From positions 1 through 64,000 of the forward strand of contig NZ_WQFE01000001.1 in assembly GCF_013033965.1 (NCBI RefSeq): 64,000 bases of DNA. The letters run 5' to 3'. The notes below the pieces were generated by a model, which worked only from the letters and a program-made list of their open reading frames with translations, did no database searches and was not told where the DNA came from. Positions 45,355-54,922 of this stretch are shown piece by piece. Within the stretch, counting starts at the first letter, position 1, and each line of letters starts with the position of its first letter. This stretch comes from Ruegeria atlantica (lineage in GTDB: Bacteria > Pseudomonadota > Alphaproteobacteria > Rhodobacterales > Rhodobacteraceae). The translations under genes and the position numbers were made by a program.

Positions 45355-45393
45355 GGCGTTTTTTCAAATCAACGCCCAATTTTTCTTGGCGTT
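45355..45393 (-). promoter_or_regulatory. Alternating inverted repeats in the V-ATPase operon leader
   Basis: On the minus strand, AACGCC (45393-45388), 11 nt, GGCGTT (45376-45371), 10 nt, AACGCC (45360-45355). The middle arm can pair with either flanking arm, giving mutually exclusive stems. The second stem ends about 21 nt before the subunit B ATG and could influence its translation. It may alternatively terminate the upstream MATE transcript. Confidence 0.45.
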
Positions 45394-45522
45394 TTATGCA
45401 ATTATTAGCCCAGCTTACAACGAATTCATGAATTGGCAAATGAGCATGTAGCAGCTGCGACAAGAGCGTCGAAACCGCCCTAAAGGCCAAAAAACGTGGC
45501 GTTCACGCAAGGCTCGGACGGC

Positions 45523-46926
45523 TTACCACCCTCTACGCCCGAACAGGGATTGCAACCTGCTTTGCCCGGCAAAAGGATCGACCTCTGTTGGCGCCGTCAG
45601 GCCCGAGACGACGCCGCGCACCAATACCCAGCAGATTGCGGCGAAAATCACTCCACCCAGCGCTTGCCCCAACAATACACCCGGAGCGCCTGCGAAATAG
45701 GCTCCGGCCACCGCAAAGGGCCATGTGCCTAACGTATGACGACCCCAGTTCACCCAAGTCGAATAGATGGGATAACCAAGGTTGTTGAAGCTGGCATTTG
45801 CGACGAAAATCACCCCATTGAAGAAGGATGCAAGTGCCAGCGGTCCGCAGAACAGATAGATCAGCGCCCGCGTCTCGCCTTGTGCTTGAAACAAGTCGGC
45901 GATTGGCGCGCGCAGCAAAAACAACACCGTTGCCATCAGGACGACATAGATTGCGGTGAATTTCACGCCGGCCAGAAACGCACCTTTCACCCGGTCATAC
46001 TGCCCCGCCCCAAAATTCTGCCCGACGATCGGACCTATCGCCCCGGACAATGCAAACACAACAGAAAAGGCGACGGGCATCAGCCGCCCTATCACCGCCA
46101 TGCCAGCCACTGCGTCTGTGCCAAATTGCGCGACCTCACGGATGACGATGGCGTTGCCGACTGGTGTGGCGACATTGGTCAGAACCGCAGGAATGGCGAT
46201 CGCCCGCACGGGATGAAGGTCTTCCATCACTTGACCCAACGACGGTCGCGCGAAACCCCGGTGCACGCGCACTGCAGGACGGACCGCTGCAATCAGCATA
46301 CAGATACGCGCAATGACCGAAGCAATGGCCGCACCGTCCAAGCCAAGCCCAACAGCAAAGATCAGGATCGGATCCAACACAGCGTTCGCAAGCCCGCCAT
46401 AAATCGTAGCCTGCATCGAACGGCGCGCATCACCGTGTGCGCGCAGCACGGCCATACCGGTCATTGCCACCGCCATCACCCACATGGTTGGCAGAATGAT
46501 ACTGACATATCGCGCGGCCAGTTGCAGAACCTCACCCTGCGCGCCCAGCAAAGATAGAAGGAACTTGAGATTAATCATGACGATAGCAGACACAACCAAT
46601 CCCATCAGGATTCCAAGAAGTGCAACGCTCGTTCCGAATTGCCGGGCTTTGTTAGGCTGCCCCGCCCCCAATTCCCTGGCGACAAGAGCCCCGGCCGCGA
46701 TCGACAGCCCGACATTGATCGAGTTGGTGAAAAACAAAAGCGTGCCCGCATAGCCGACCGCAGCAGCCAGCGCGTCGTTGCCCAGCATCGAGATGAACAC
46801 CATGTCCACGAAATCCACGGCAAAGATCGCCATCAGACCAATACTGGTGGTCAGCGACATACGTGTCACGTGCCGCATCAGACTGCCGGTTAAAAAGACA
46901 GCCATGCCCGTCGGTTTCTGCGTCAT
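45523..46926 (-). CDS. MATE-family efflux transporter
   Basis: 467 residues with about 12 membrane helices in two homologous halves, N-terminus FLTGSLMRHVTRMSLTTSIGLMAIFAVDFVDMVFISMLG and the matching second-half start at RAIAIPAVLTNVATPVGNAIVIREVAQFG. Exports a drug or metabolite in exchange for H+ or Na+. ATG at 46926 is used; an upstream in-frame start (47013) would add a hydrophilic tail. Substrate unknown. Confidence 0.9.
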   Translation of the reverse strand: MTQKPTGMAVFLTGSLMRHVTRMSLTTSIGLMAIFAVDFVDMVFISMLGNDALAAAVGYAGTLLFFTNSINVGLSIAAGALVARELGAGQPNKARQFGTSVALLGILMGLVVSAIVMINLKFLLSLLGAQGEVLQLAARYVSIILPTMWVMAVAMTGMAVLRAHGDARRSMQATIYGGLANAVLDPILIFAVGLGLDGAAIASVIARICMLIAAVRPAVRVHRGFARPSLGQVMEDLHPVRAIAIPAVLTNVATPVGNAIVIREVAQFGTDAVAGMAVIGRLMPVAFSVVFALSGAIGPIVGQNFGAGQYDRVKGAFLAGVKFTAIYVVLMATVLFLLRAPIADLFQAQGETRALIYLFCGPLALASFFNGVIFVANASFNNLGYPIYSTWVNWGRHTLGTWPFAVAGAYFAGAPGVLLGQALGGVIFAAICWVLVRGVVSGLTAPTEVDPFAGQSRLQSLFGRRGW

Positions 46927-47179
46927 TGGCCTGTCCGTCTCCTTGTCCTTTGATGCAATCTGCCCGTGATGGGCGCCGATCAGCAACATCAAACTGTTAC
47001 TGGACGTCCTCAACTGTTTTGTTTTTCGTGAAAAGGGTCACCGAGCCCTATCAAAAATCATGGCCGCATCGACCTGTTGATTTGCGCCCTGCCATTTTCA
47101 TGCCATACTGAGATGGATTGTTGTTCGACGCTGATTTTCAGCCCTTTGTTTGAAGAGTAAAATAGGTCAACCTGTTGCT

Positions 47180-48592
47180 ATGCGGCGCGTATCCTTAGAT
47201 GAAGCCAGTTCTCGTGAATGGGACGTCATTATTGCAGGAACCAGTTTTTCCGCGATGTTCTTTGGCCATGGTCTTCCGCCCGATCTGAACGTTCTCTTTG
47301 TCGAAAAAGGCGTCGAGTACCCGCATTCGGATCAACTGGAGAACGGATGGGCCGTGCGCGAGACGTTCAATCAGCGCAACAGCTCGGGCCTGACAAAGAA
47401 CTGGGTTGCGTTCACCCTTTTCGGCGGGAACTCGAACTATTGGTGGGGCAATGTTCCGCGATTTCATCCGGATGATTTTGCACTGAACAGCAAGTTTGGC
47501 GTTGGGATGGACTGGCCCATTACCTACCGGGATCTTGAACCGTTTTGGGAACGGGTCGAGGATATCATCGAAGTGGCCGGTGGTGGATCGGAACACATTT
47601 TGCCGCGTCGCAATCCGTTCCCCCATCCCCCGCATACGCCGTCACGTGCCGACGCAGCGCTGCGTGAGTCTTCGCCGCTTTGGGTTCCCGTATCCAGCGC
47701 TGCGTCCAACGGCGGTTCGCGCCCGACATGCTGCGTGAACGGTGTATGCCGGATCTGCCCGATCGACGCGAAGTTCACTGTTCTGAATGGCCTGGACAAA
47801 CTCACTCACCCCGGCGCGCATTACCTGTTCGGCACCGAAGTACGCGCCGTTGATATCGAGGGCGGACGTGCGAGCGGGGTCCGCGTCAAAACCGCTGATG
47901 GTGATGACGCACGCCTGAGTGCCAGTATCGTCGCTCTGGGCACCAACGGTATTTTCAATGCGGCCATCCTACAACGTTCAGACGTTCGGAATGACGCTCT
48001 GGGCAAGTATCTGCACGAACAGGCCGTCATTGATGTCCACGTCGACACCGCCAACATCAAGGCGTTTTTTGGCGGAACATCGGAAACCGGGCATGGCTAT
48101 CACTTCTACCATGACATTGACCGCAGAGTGGCAGCGGCTGGTTTGATTGAGACTGTGAACGCGCCGGTCTCTGTCCGACGGGAACATGGCAAATGGGCAA
48201 ACCGCATCCACATGCGCATTGCTGTTGAGGACCTGCCGCTTGCCGAAAATCGGGTCTTTCTGGAAGACGACGAACCGGTCATCGAATGGACTGGGTATTC
48301 CGACTATGCCAAACGCGGTATCAAGCGGGCGAAAGCTGGTCTGCCCGACATCATCCCCGACACAATCGAACATCTGTGGGTTTCGGACATTTTGCCGTCG
48401 GACGCTCATATTCAGGGCACGCACCGGATGGGTCTGTACGCCGAGGACTCGGTCGTCGACGACAGGCTGCGCCTGCATTCCGCACCCAATGTCTTTGTAC
48501 TTGGTTCGGGTGCATTCCCGACCTGCTCGCCTGCCAACCCGTCCCTGACAATCTCGGCGCTGGCGTTACGTGCGTCGGAGGTGGTCTCATGA
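47180..48592 (+). CDS. GMC-family FAD dehydrogenase with probable [3Fe-4S] site
   Basis: 470 residues. C-terminal catalytic features: QGTHRMG with a conserved His and NPSLTISALALRA with Asn/Ser, as in GMC enzymes. C184-C185-x4-C190 (RPTCCVNGVCRICP) matches the Cys212/Cys213/Cys218 [3Fe-4S] pattern I recall for bacterial FAD-glucose dehydrogenase. The N-terminal FAD loop is unusual: DVIIAGTSFSAMFFG in place of GxGxxG. No signal peptide; the next gene has a Tat signal, so export as a complex is likely. Substrate unknown. ATGA overlap with the next gene. Confidence 0.8.
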   Translation: MRRVSLDEASSREWDVIIAGTSFSAMFFGHGLPPDLNVLFVEKGVEYPHSDQLENGWAVRETFNQRNSSGLTKNWVAFTLFGGNSNYWWGNVPRFHPDDFALNSKFGVGMDWPITYRDLEPFWERVEDIIEVAGGGSEHILPRRNPFPHPPHTPSRADAALRESSPLWVPVSSAASNGGSRPTCCVNGVCRICPIDAKFTVLNGLDKLTHPGAHYLFGTEVRAVDIEGGRASGVRVKTADGDDARLSASIVALGTNGIFNAAILQRSDVRNDALGKYLHEQAVIDVHVDTANIKAFFGGTSETGHGYHFYHDIDRRVAAAGLIETVNAPVSVRREHGKWANRIHMRIAVEDLPLAENRVFLEDDEPVIEWTGYSDYAKRGIKRAKAGLPDIIPDTIEHLWVSDILPSDAHIQGTHRMGLYAEDSVVDDRLRLHSAPNVFVLGSGAFPTCSPANPSLTISALALRASEVVS

Positions 48593-49020
48593 AGCTTTCC
48601 CGCCGCAAAGTTATCGCACTGGGTACCGGCGTTGTCGGCGTCGGCCTGGCGTTTCGGTCGATCAAGGGGCACGGCATCGCCGGACATGCGCTGGATGTGA
48701 TCCGCGACGTTTATGGCCCCGAAATCGCGGCTGATCCGTCAGCGCATGAATTCGCGCAAGCCTATGAGGACTTCGTCCTCGAAAAGGGCACGCAGGGCCA
48801 GGTGCTTGATATGGTCTACTGGACCGGCCTTCAGGATGTTCCCTATGTCAGCCAAAAGCTCAGCCGGATTAACGACAGCGTCGTCGACAAGTTCGCGACC
48901 TCAACAAATGTAATCCTTGCCACCGAACTGGGCAAACCTCTGGAATTTGTTGCTTTGTTCGATCCGTTTCAAAACACTTGCCAGAACCAGTTGGGCGCGC
49001 AGGGATACACCGTGGCGTGA
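48589..49020 (+). CDS. Tat-exported partner subunit of the GMC dehydrogenase
   Basis: 143 residues with a twin-arginine signal (MKLSRRKVIALGTGVVGVGLAF, RR at 5-6) and a small helical mature part (DPSAHEFAQAYEDFVLEKGTQGQVLDMVYWTGLQDVPYVSQKL). The translational coupling and Tat signal suggest a hitchhiker/escort subunit like the gamma subunit of FAD-glucose dehydrogenase, although the order is reversed and no cytochrome subunit follows. Family not recognised by sequence. Confidence 0.65.
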   Translation: MKLSRRKVIALGTGVVGVGLAFRSIKGHGIAGHALDVIRDVYGPEIAADPSAHEFAQAYEDFVLEKGTQGQVLDMVYWTGLQDVPYVSQKLSRINDSVVDKFATSTNVILATELGKPLEFVALFDPFQNTCQNQLGAQGYTVA

Positions 49021-49193
49021 TCATGCCACAGCGGATTGGTTACCCAGCATTTCTAACCCACATCGGACACCTACCCGCATCAGGTTCGACTGAAAGATAG
49101 AAAAGCACTGCCTGAATCTGCGCATTAAGTTATAAAAAATGAATATACTGAATTTTCGATATTCAATTGGCTCGAAGACCTGGAGAGGTTTCA

Positions 49194-49929
49194 ATGCTTC
49201 GACTTACAACATATTTAGTATCTTTGCTCACACTACCGGCATTCGCCTGGGCCGACGCTATCCCCAGCAAATAGTCTGCCGAAGGCACCTTCGTTGGCCG
49301 CCCCTACTCTCCCTATACCAACCGATCCATTCCCGAACTACCGCCACGCACTTGCACACAGGTTTGTCGCTGGATGCGGGCGCGTTCGGCAACACTGTGC
49401 TGCGCGACGACGCATGGCGGTTTGCAAAGGGGAAACAGGTTTTTTCTTCGCCCAGCCAGCCCGTCAGACTGGCGCGCCCGCTGGACTGGATGGTGTTGAC
49501 GGGTCACACGGACCTCATGGGATTTGCGCCGGACCTGCAAGCAAGAAAACCAGGCGTATTCGCCGACCCGAAAGGTCTGGAATGTACGAAGGATACAAAG
49601 CCGGGGGCGAGGACGCGGCCAAGGCGCCGTACACGTGGCTTGAGGAATACGAAGCAAAAACCGGGGGCCGCTCGGTTGCGTTTGCCTATAACGGCAATCT
49701 GTCCAACGGCTGGATGTTCCCCACCGATGACACCTACCACGGGAGCAAGGTCGACGAAGAATACGTTCAGAAGCGCGCCAAATGAGAACCCCATTACGAA
49801 GTCACCCAGATCAAAGGTGATGGCGAAGCGCACCCCTACCTCGGCCCGGATGACGCTTTCGCGGACTATGAAAACTGGATTGTCGGCAATCTTGATGTTA
49901 CGGAGCTCAAAACTGACGACATGCGCGCC
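49194..49929 (+). pseudogene. DUF3604 gene remnant
   Basis: Begins at 49194 after GGAGAGG with a signal peptide ([20 protein letters not shown]) but hits TAG at once. The DUF3604 signature then reappears in another frame as [17 protein letters not shown] and [20 protein letters not shown] second frameshift near 49580 leads to [21 protein letters not shown], then a TGA at 49783-49785 where a Trp codon is expected. The reading then continues [19 protein letters not shown] and stops resembling the family at about 49925. The C-terminal half is missing. DUF3604 proteins are secreted enzymes of unknown activity. Confidence 0.85.
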
Positions 49930-50519
49930 CGTAAGGGGTACAGCGCGCCATCGTTCCTGATTGACGCCTCCGTCCGAGAGGAAGTTCTGATGGGCGAAGC
50001 CCGCAAACTGGGTCTGGACCAGGGTGATCAGGTCATCCGAGCGCATCTGACACAAAAGATGGATTTTCTGACCGACGCTATCGCGGCCTCGGTCGAACCC
50101 GAGGCGCTGCAAGCCTTTCTGGGCGAGACCGCAGCCCCGGAAGCTGTCGAAAATGCAATCGAGGCCGCAAACGCACGGCAAGATTGGGGCAACATCGGCG
50201 TCACGACTCTACTTCCACAGTCGATGCCAATGACGGCGCTGCGCGTGGTGGATGCAAATTTTGGCGCAGGTTTTTCGGCGATACTGGGTAGTTTGGAGCC
50301 AGGCAGCCGGTCCGGCCCAGTACATTCCGCTTATGGTGTCCACATCGTTCGCGTGACCGACAGGCAAGATGTCCTAGTGCCCAAGCTGGAAGACATCCGG
50401 GATACCGTTTGCTGCCTTGGCGGCGCGAAGCGGGCTCGGAACTCGCACAAGCACAATATGAAAACCTTGCCTCGCAGTATCGGGTCGAAACACCTGCCAT
50501 GGCACAGTCGGTCGAATGA
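49930..50519 (+). pseudogene. PpiC-type peptidyl-prolyl isomerase remnant
   Basis: Joined in frame to the DUF3604 fragment after an apparent deletion. PpiC-like text: [39 protein letters not shown] and ...[35 protein letters not shown] frameshift near 50410-50425 separates it from its natural C-terminus, which is readable in another frame as [18 protein letters not shown] and ends in TGA at 50517-50519 overlapping the next gene's ATG. The N-terminal membrane anchor is absent. Confidence 0.78.
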
Positions 50520-51514
50520 AACGACTCTTGTGTCTCTTGTTCTCGGGCTGGCTGATGCTGACCGCTCAAGCGGGACACACACATGCGCTGGACCCGGGCT
50601 ATTTGGGCAGGAGGCAATTGGCGTCCAACACTTGGCAAATCCTGTGGCGCAAGCCTGATGTGAATGGCCGCCCGATGGAAATCGATGCGTATTACCTGCC
50701 CAGTGTGTCCAATCCCGAGGACCCGAACCCCAGTCCGACGGAACAGCTTGGATTGCGACATGGGTTCGTGAATGCGAAGACGATATCGCTGGGAAAACCA
50801 TCGCCATCGAAGGGCTCGAGCAACAGCGCAACGACGCTATACTGCGCGTCCAGCCTATCTCTGCGGCGCCATCGACCTATCGGTTCATACCCGACACGCC
50901 TACACTGGCCCTTCCTGAACGGCCAACGACTTGGTCGATTCTGACCAGCTATTTCCGCCTTGGATTCGAGCATATTCTGGAAGGTTGGGATCACCTTCTG
51001 TTTGTCATTGCTCTATTTGTCTTGGTGTGGGACCCATGGCGGTTGGTGGGGGCGGCGACGGCCTTTGCCGTTGCGCATTCGATCACGCTGGCCCTTGCAA
51101 CGCCGGGTGTTCTGGATGTGCCCGCCCTCCGGTCGAAGCCGTGATTGACTTGTCGATCGTGTTCCTGGCGCTGGAAATACTCAAATAAAAGACGGTGAGC
51201 TACGCCTGTCCGAACAATACCCCTGGGTCGTCTGCTTTTGCTTCGGGCTGTTGCACGGGCTGGGATTTGCTGGCGCGCTGGCTGATATCCGAGTTCCTAC
51301 TGACGATATCATCGCTGCCCTGTTGGCCTTCGACATCGGTGTCGAGGCTGGTCAGCTTTTGTTCATTGTCGCCCTGTCAGCACTGATCCTTGTCTGGCGT
51401 CATGTGCTGCCCACTTTGTTCCAAAGGGCCGGAACAATCGCCACTCCTGTCACCAAATGTGCCATCGGCTGCGCGTCAACGTATTAGCTGGCTGAGCGCG
51501 CCAGCGGGTCCTGA
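50516..51514 (+). pseudogene. HupE/UreJ-family membrane protein remnant
   Basis: Starts as [24 protein letters not shown] (signal peptide, HTHA as in HupE). A frameshift near 50758 moves the text to another frame: LTSYFRLGFEHILEGWDHLLFVIALFV, a HupE hallmark. A further frameshift lies near 51125, followed by a stop at about 51186. The reading then resumes as GLLHGLGFAGALADI and ALLAFDIGVEAGQLLFIVAL. A final TAG stands where Trp is expected (51485-51487), with the natural end at 51514. At least four lesions. HupE/UreJ proteins are nickel or cobalt permeases or related. Confidence 0.88.
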
Positions 51515-51526
51515 GTGGCCGGAGCA

Positions 51527-54500
51527 CTATTTCGCGGCCTCCTCCTGCTGCAAACGTTCCTGAATCCGGCCCGTTTCGACCTGCGCCCAGCCTTCGTTGG
51601 TCAATTCCTGGTGGTTGCGCGCCTCGATCAAAATCTGCTGCGCGCCCTCTGGATCCCCGGCCTTCAAAGTCAGCTCGGCAATCAATGTCAAAAAGAACGG
51701 TTTGTAATTCCCCGCACCGCTTTCCCACCAGGTCTCGGCCGCCTGACGTACCGCGCTGATGTTGATGAAGGTCGGCGCGTCATACGCTATCGCCCAGTTG
51801 CGCCAAAGATTTGCGGTGATCGTCATGAAGGTAAACGAGTGTTTCTCGGACACGTCTTCAAGCTGTTGCACGGCCTTCAGAACATGATCCGGTTCCCGGC
51901 GTAAAATGTACAGCATACAAAGGTAAGTCAGCGCCTGGGCGATACTGTGTGCGTGCTTAAGATTCTTGGCGGCAGCGACAGCCTTTCGCTGGATACCAAT
52001 AGCTTGCTCGGGGTCGCCTTTCAGGAATAGGGCCATACTAAGAAAACACGATGTTATGGCTGCGTGATCGGATCCGTAAACATAGGCAAGCCGTCCATGC
52101 AGGTCAGGTTGATAAAGGTCCAGCGCCTGCTGCAGATGTTCATGCGCTGCATCCAGATCACCGATATGCAACATGACTGCTCCCATCGCGCGATGAGCAA
52201 TCATCACATGATGCACCTCCTCCGACTGCCCCGCCAGATCAAGGATTTGCTGAGCAACATCTTTCGCTAAATCATACTCGGCCCGCACCAGATGGAACGA
52301 GTACAGGCCGTTCAGTACAGGAAACAGGTTCTCGGTCTCGTCCAGACGGTTGCACAATTTCCGAATTCGGGCATAGACAGCGCCCGTTTCGTCTGCGGCA
52401 ATGCCCGCGGTTGAGCGGGTAACGCCCGCGCGCAGCACCTGAATCTGGACTTCCTTTTGGTCACGTTCGACGGTGCTGTCCAATTCGCGCAACTGCTGTA
52501 TCGCATGGCCAAGCTGGGTCACGGCTTCGACATTCGCAGATCGTTCGGCTGCGCGTTGGCCCGCAAGGTGCCACTGTTCGATGGCTTCACGGGGCATTGC
52601 CGCCATGGTGTAATGGTGCGCCAAAACTTCGGGGCCAGCGTCAGCCTGACTGCGCGTTCCGTGGTGCAAGGCTGCGGCCACGCGCGCGTGCAAACTGCGG
52701 CGCTCGCTTTTCAGCAGGCTGTTATAAGCCGTGTCACGAATAAGAGCGTGACGGTAAACAAATGTCTCTTTCGCCTGGTCTTGCGTTACAGAAACAATGC
52801 CCGCGTCGACTAAGAGATCCAGACCTGCCCGCAGCGCCTTATCTCCATATCCTGACACGTCGGCGATCAACCGATAGCTAAAATGCGGGCCGATCACGGA
52901 GCCGATCTGAGCGACCTCCTTCGCCGAGCTCAAACGGTCCAATCGCGCCATCAGCGCATCCTGCAACGTATTTGGGACCGACGGCGCAGGACCGGGCGCG
53001 CCGTCCAACCCAGGCACGTCCGCGCGACCGGCCAGTTTACCGGATTCCAGCAGATCTTTTGTCACCTCTTCAACATAGAGCGGTACACCGTTCGTCCGGG
53101 CCGCGATCACTCCGAAAACCTCGGGCGAGACCGGCTTACCCCTCGCCACCTCATGAACGATTTCACGGACCTGCGCGAAATCCAACTGCATGAGAGGGAT
53201 ATGAGTGACATTCGGCTTGGCAGACCAGTCCGGATCAAAAGCGATCCTGTACGTCATGACGACCAGAACCCGTGCGTCCAAAACCTGATCTACAATCCGA
53301 TCAAGCAAAGCTTTGGTTGTCGGATCAATCCAATGCGCATCTTCAAATAGGAACAAGACCGGTTTTTGCCCGGCAGCGGCAATCAGGTGATCGGCCAACA
53401 TATCCAGGGTCTGGTCCATGATTTGCTGAGGTGTCAGATCAAGCGAACCAAGCTGGTCTTCGAATGGAACAGACAAAAGACCTGCTGCCAACTTCAAGAC
53501 GTGGTCGGACGGGTCTCCCAGGTGCCCGGCGATTTTCTTGAGCCGCGCGCCATCCGTATCATCAGCACGCAGGTCCGCAGCGTTTTCAAGCTGACGGATC
53601 ACCGGGTAAAGCGCACTTGTTTCGTGATACGGAGAACACTGAAACCGCATTTGCAGTACCTCTGTGTCGGCCACGCCCAACCGCAGTTCTTCGATCAATC
53701 TGGATTTGCCGATACCCGCTTCGCCTGACACCAATGCGACCTGTCCCTGCCCGGCGCAAGCCAGTGCCCATTTGCTGCGCAGGACGTCGTATTCTGCATC
53801 ACGACCGATCAATGGGCTTAGTGCGGCGCTTTCAGCTGTCATAAACCGGCTGATCGTTTTGCGCGTTCTTGTGACCTGCCAGGCCTCGACCTCTTTCGCG
53901 AAGCCCTTGAGCTTGAATGCACCGCGCAGAACATACTCGAACGCATCACCCGCCAGTTGGTGTGTGGTCGGTGCGACGATCAGAGTACCGGGATCAGCCA
54001 TAGCCTGAAGGCGGGCCGCTAGGTTTGGCGTTTCGCCCATTGCTGTGCCGTCCTCGAACATGTTCTCACCGCGCAAATCACCGACGACGACTAACCCGGT
54101 CGCGATGCCAATCCGCACCTCAAGCTGGGCGTGGGTTCGGATTTCGGGCATCTCCTGAATTATCCGGAGACCGGCACGTATCGCGCGTTCGGGGTCATCC
54201 TCATGCGCATGAGGAAACCCGAAAAAGACCATGATGCCGTCGCCGTAGTAACTGGCTATATGACCATCGAATGCGGCCACAGCCGCTGCGCAGGTTTCCT
54301 TGAAGAGACGCAAAACCTCGGCAAGATCCTCCGGGTCCAAGCGCTGTGCGATCTCGGTCGATCCGACGAGATCGATGAACATAACAGTCAACTGCCGCCG
54401 CTCGGCAACGATTGTCGGGCTGAGCATCGCATGAACAGACGGTACGTTGGACCCGGACTGCTCACGCATCGCTTTCGCAAACCGCCGCCGCGGCCCAAGC

Positions 54501-54631
54501 GGCAGGCCAATTGAAATGAGATCGTCTTCCGTCAGCTCAGACAGATCACCCACCACTATTTCATGGCGGGCAAAGGCCTTGGCGTATTTTGACAGGCCGT
54601 GTTCTTCCAGCCATACCTCGATTTCAGACAT
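51527..54631 (-). CDS. SAM-domain/class III nucleotide cyclase/AAA-ATPase/TPR regulatory protein
   Basis: 1034 residues. SAM domain at about 1-60 (MSEIEVWLEEHGLSKYAKAF). Class III adenylate/guanylate cyclase domain at about 75-245, with both metal aspartates (VMFIDLVGSTEI and SYYGDGIMVFFGF) and the nucleotide region TPNLAARLQ. A STAND/AAA ATPase follows with Walker A SGEAGIGKSRL near 300-315, then a TPR-rich C-terminal half. Probably makes cAMP under control of an ATP-gated sensor module. Cytosolic. Signal unknown. Confidence 0.92.
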   Translation of the reverse strand: MSEIEVWLEEHGLSKYAKAFARHEIVVGDLSELTEDDLISIGLPLGPRRRFAKAMREQSGSNVPSVHAMLSPTIVAERRQLTVMFIDLVGSTEIAQRLDPEDLAEVLRLFKETCAAAVAAFDGHIASYYGDGIMVFFGFPHAHEDDPERAIRAGLRIIQEMPEIRTHAQLEVRIGIATGLVVVGDLRGENMFEDGTAMGETPNLAARLQAMADPGTLIVAPTTHQLAGDAFEYVLRGAFKLKGFAKEVEAWQVTRTRKTISRFMTAESAALSPLIGRDAEYDVLRSKWALACAGQGQVALVSGEAGIGKSRLIEELRLGVADTEVLQMRFQCSPYHETSALYPVIRQLENAADLRADDTDGARLKKIAGHLGDPSDHVLKLAAGLLSVPFEDQLGSLDLTPQQIMDQTLDMLADHLIAAAGQKPVLFLFEDAHWIDPTTKALLDRIVDQVLDARVLVVMTYRIAFDPDWSAKPNVTHIPLMQLDFAQVREIVHEVARGKPVSPEVFGVIAARTNGVPLYVEEVTKDLLESGKLAGRADVPGLDGAPGPAPSVPNTLQDALMARLDRLSSAKEVAQIGSVIGPHFSYRLIADVSGYGDKALRAGLDLLVDAGIVSVTQDQAKETFVYRHALIRDTAYNSLLKSERRSLHARVAAALHHGTRSQADAGPEVLAHHYTMAAMPREAIEQWHLAGQRAAERSANVEAVTQLGHAIQQLRELDSTVERDQKEVQIQVLRAGVTRSTAGIAADETGAVYARIRKLCNRLDETENLFPVLNGLYSFHLVRAEYDLAKDVAQQILDLAGQSEEVHHVMIAHRAMGAVMLHIGDLDAAHEHLQQALDLYQPDLHGRLAYVYGSDHAAITSCFLSMALFLKGDPEQAIGIQRKAVAAAKNLKHAHSIAQALTYLCMLYILRREPDHVLKAVQQLEDVSEKHSFTFMTITANLWRNWAIAYDAPTFINISAVRQAAETWWESGAGNYKPFFLTLIAELTLKAGDPEGAQQILIEARNHQELTNEGWAQVETGRIQERLQQEEAAK

Positions 54632-54660
54632 TCAATCGTTTCGTTTTCCTCAAACAGATA

Positions 54661-54687
54661 CAGGGACTTTCAAGCGAACCGTCCCTG
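54661..54687. repeat. Inverted repeat in the divergent cyclase/hydrolase promoter region
   Basis: CAGGGAC (54661-54667) and GTCCCTG (54681-54687), 13 nt apart, in the 291-bp divergent region. Could be an operator or a hairpin in the cyclase leader. Nothing else in that gap is recognisable. Confidence 0.4.
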
Positions 54688-54922
54688 ATACGCCCGGCAA
54701 ATCGGAATAGACAGCTTAGTTGCCAGCAGTTCCGACGGGGCTTACCCTCATCAAGGACGAGGCCAAAGCTTTGGTCAAGTTAAAGAATACGGGCTGATCA
54801 ACAGGTGCGTTTGGCTGAAACCTACGCAACGGAATGGTGGCAACCTTGGGCGTTACGCCTTTTACTCGGTCGAAATCCGGGGAGAAACGGGAGGGGACCG
54901 GTACGTCCGGTTCAAAAATCGA

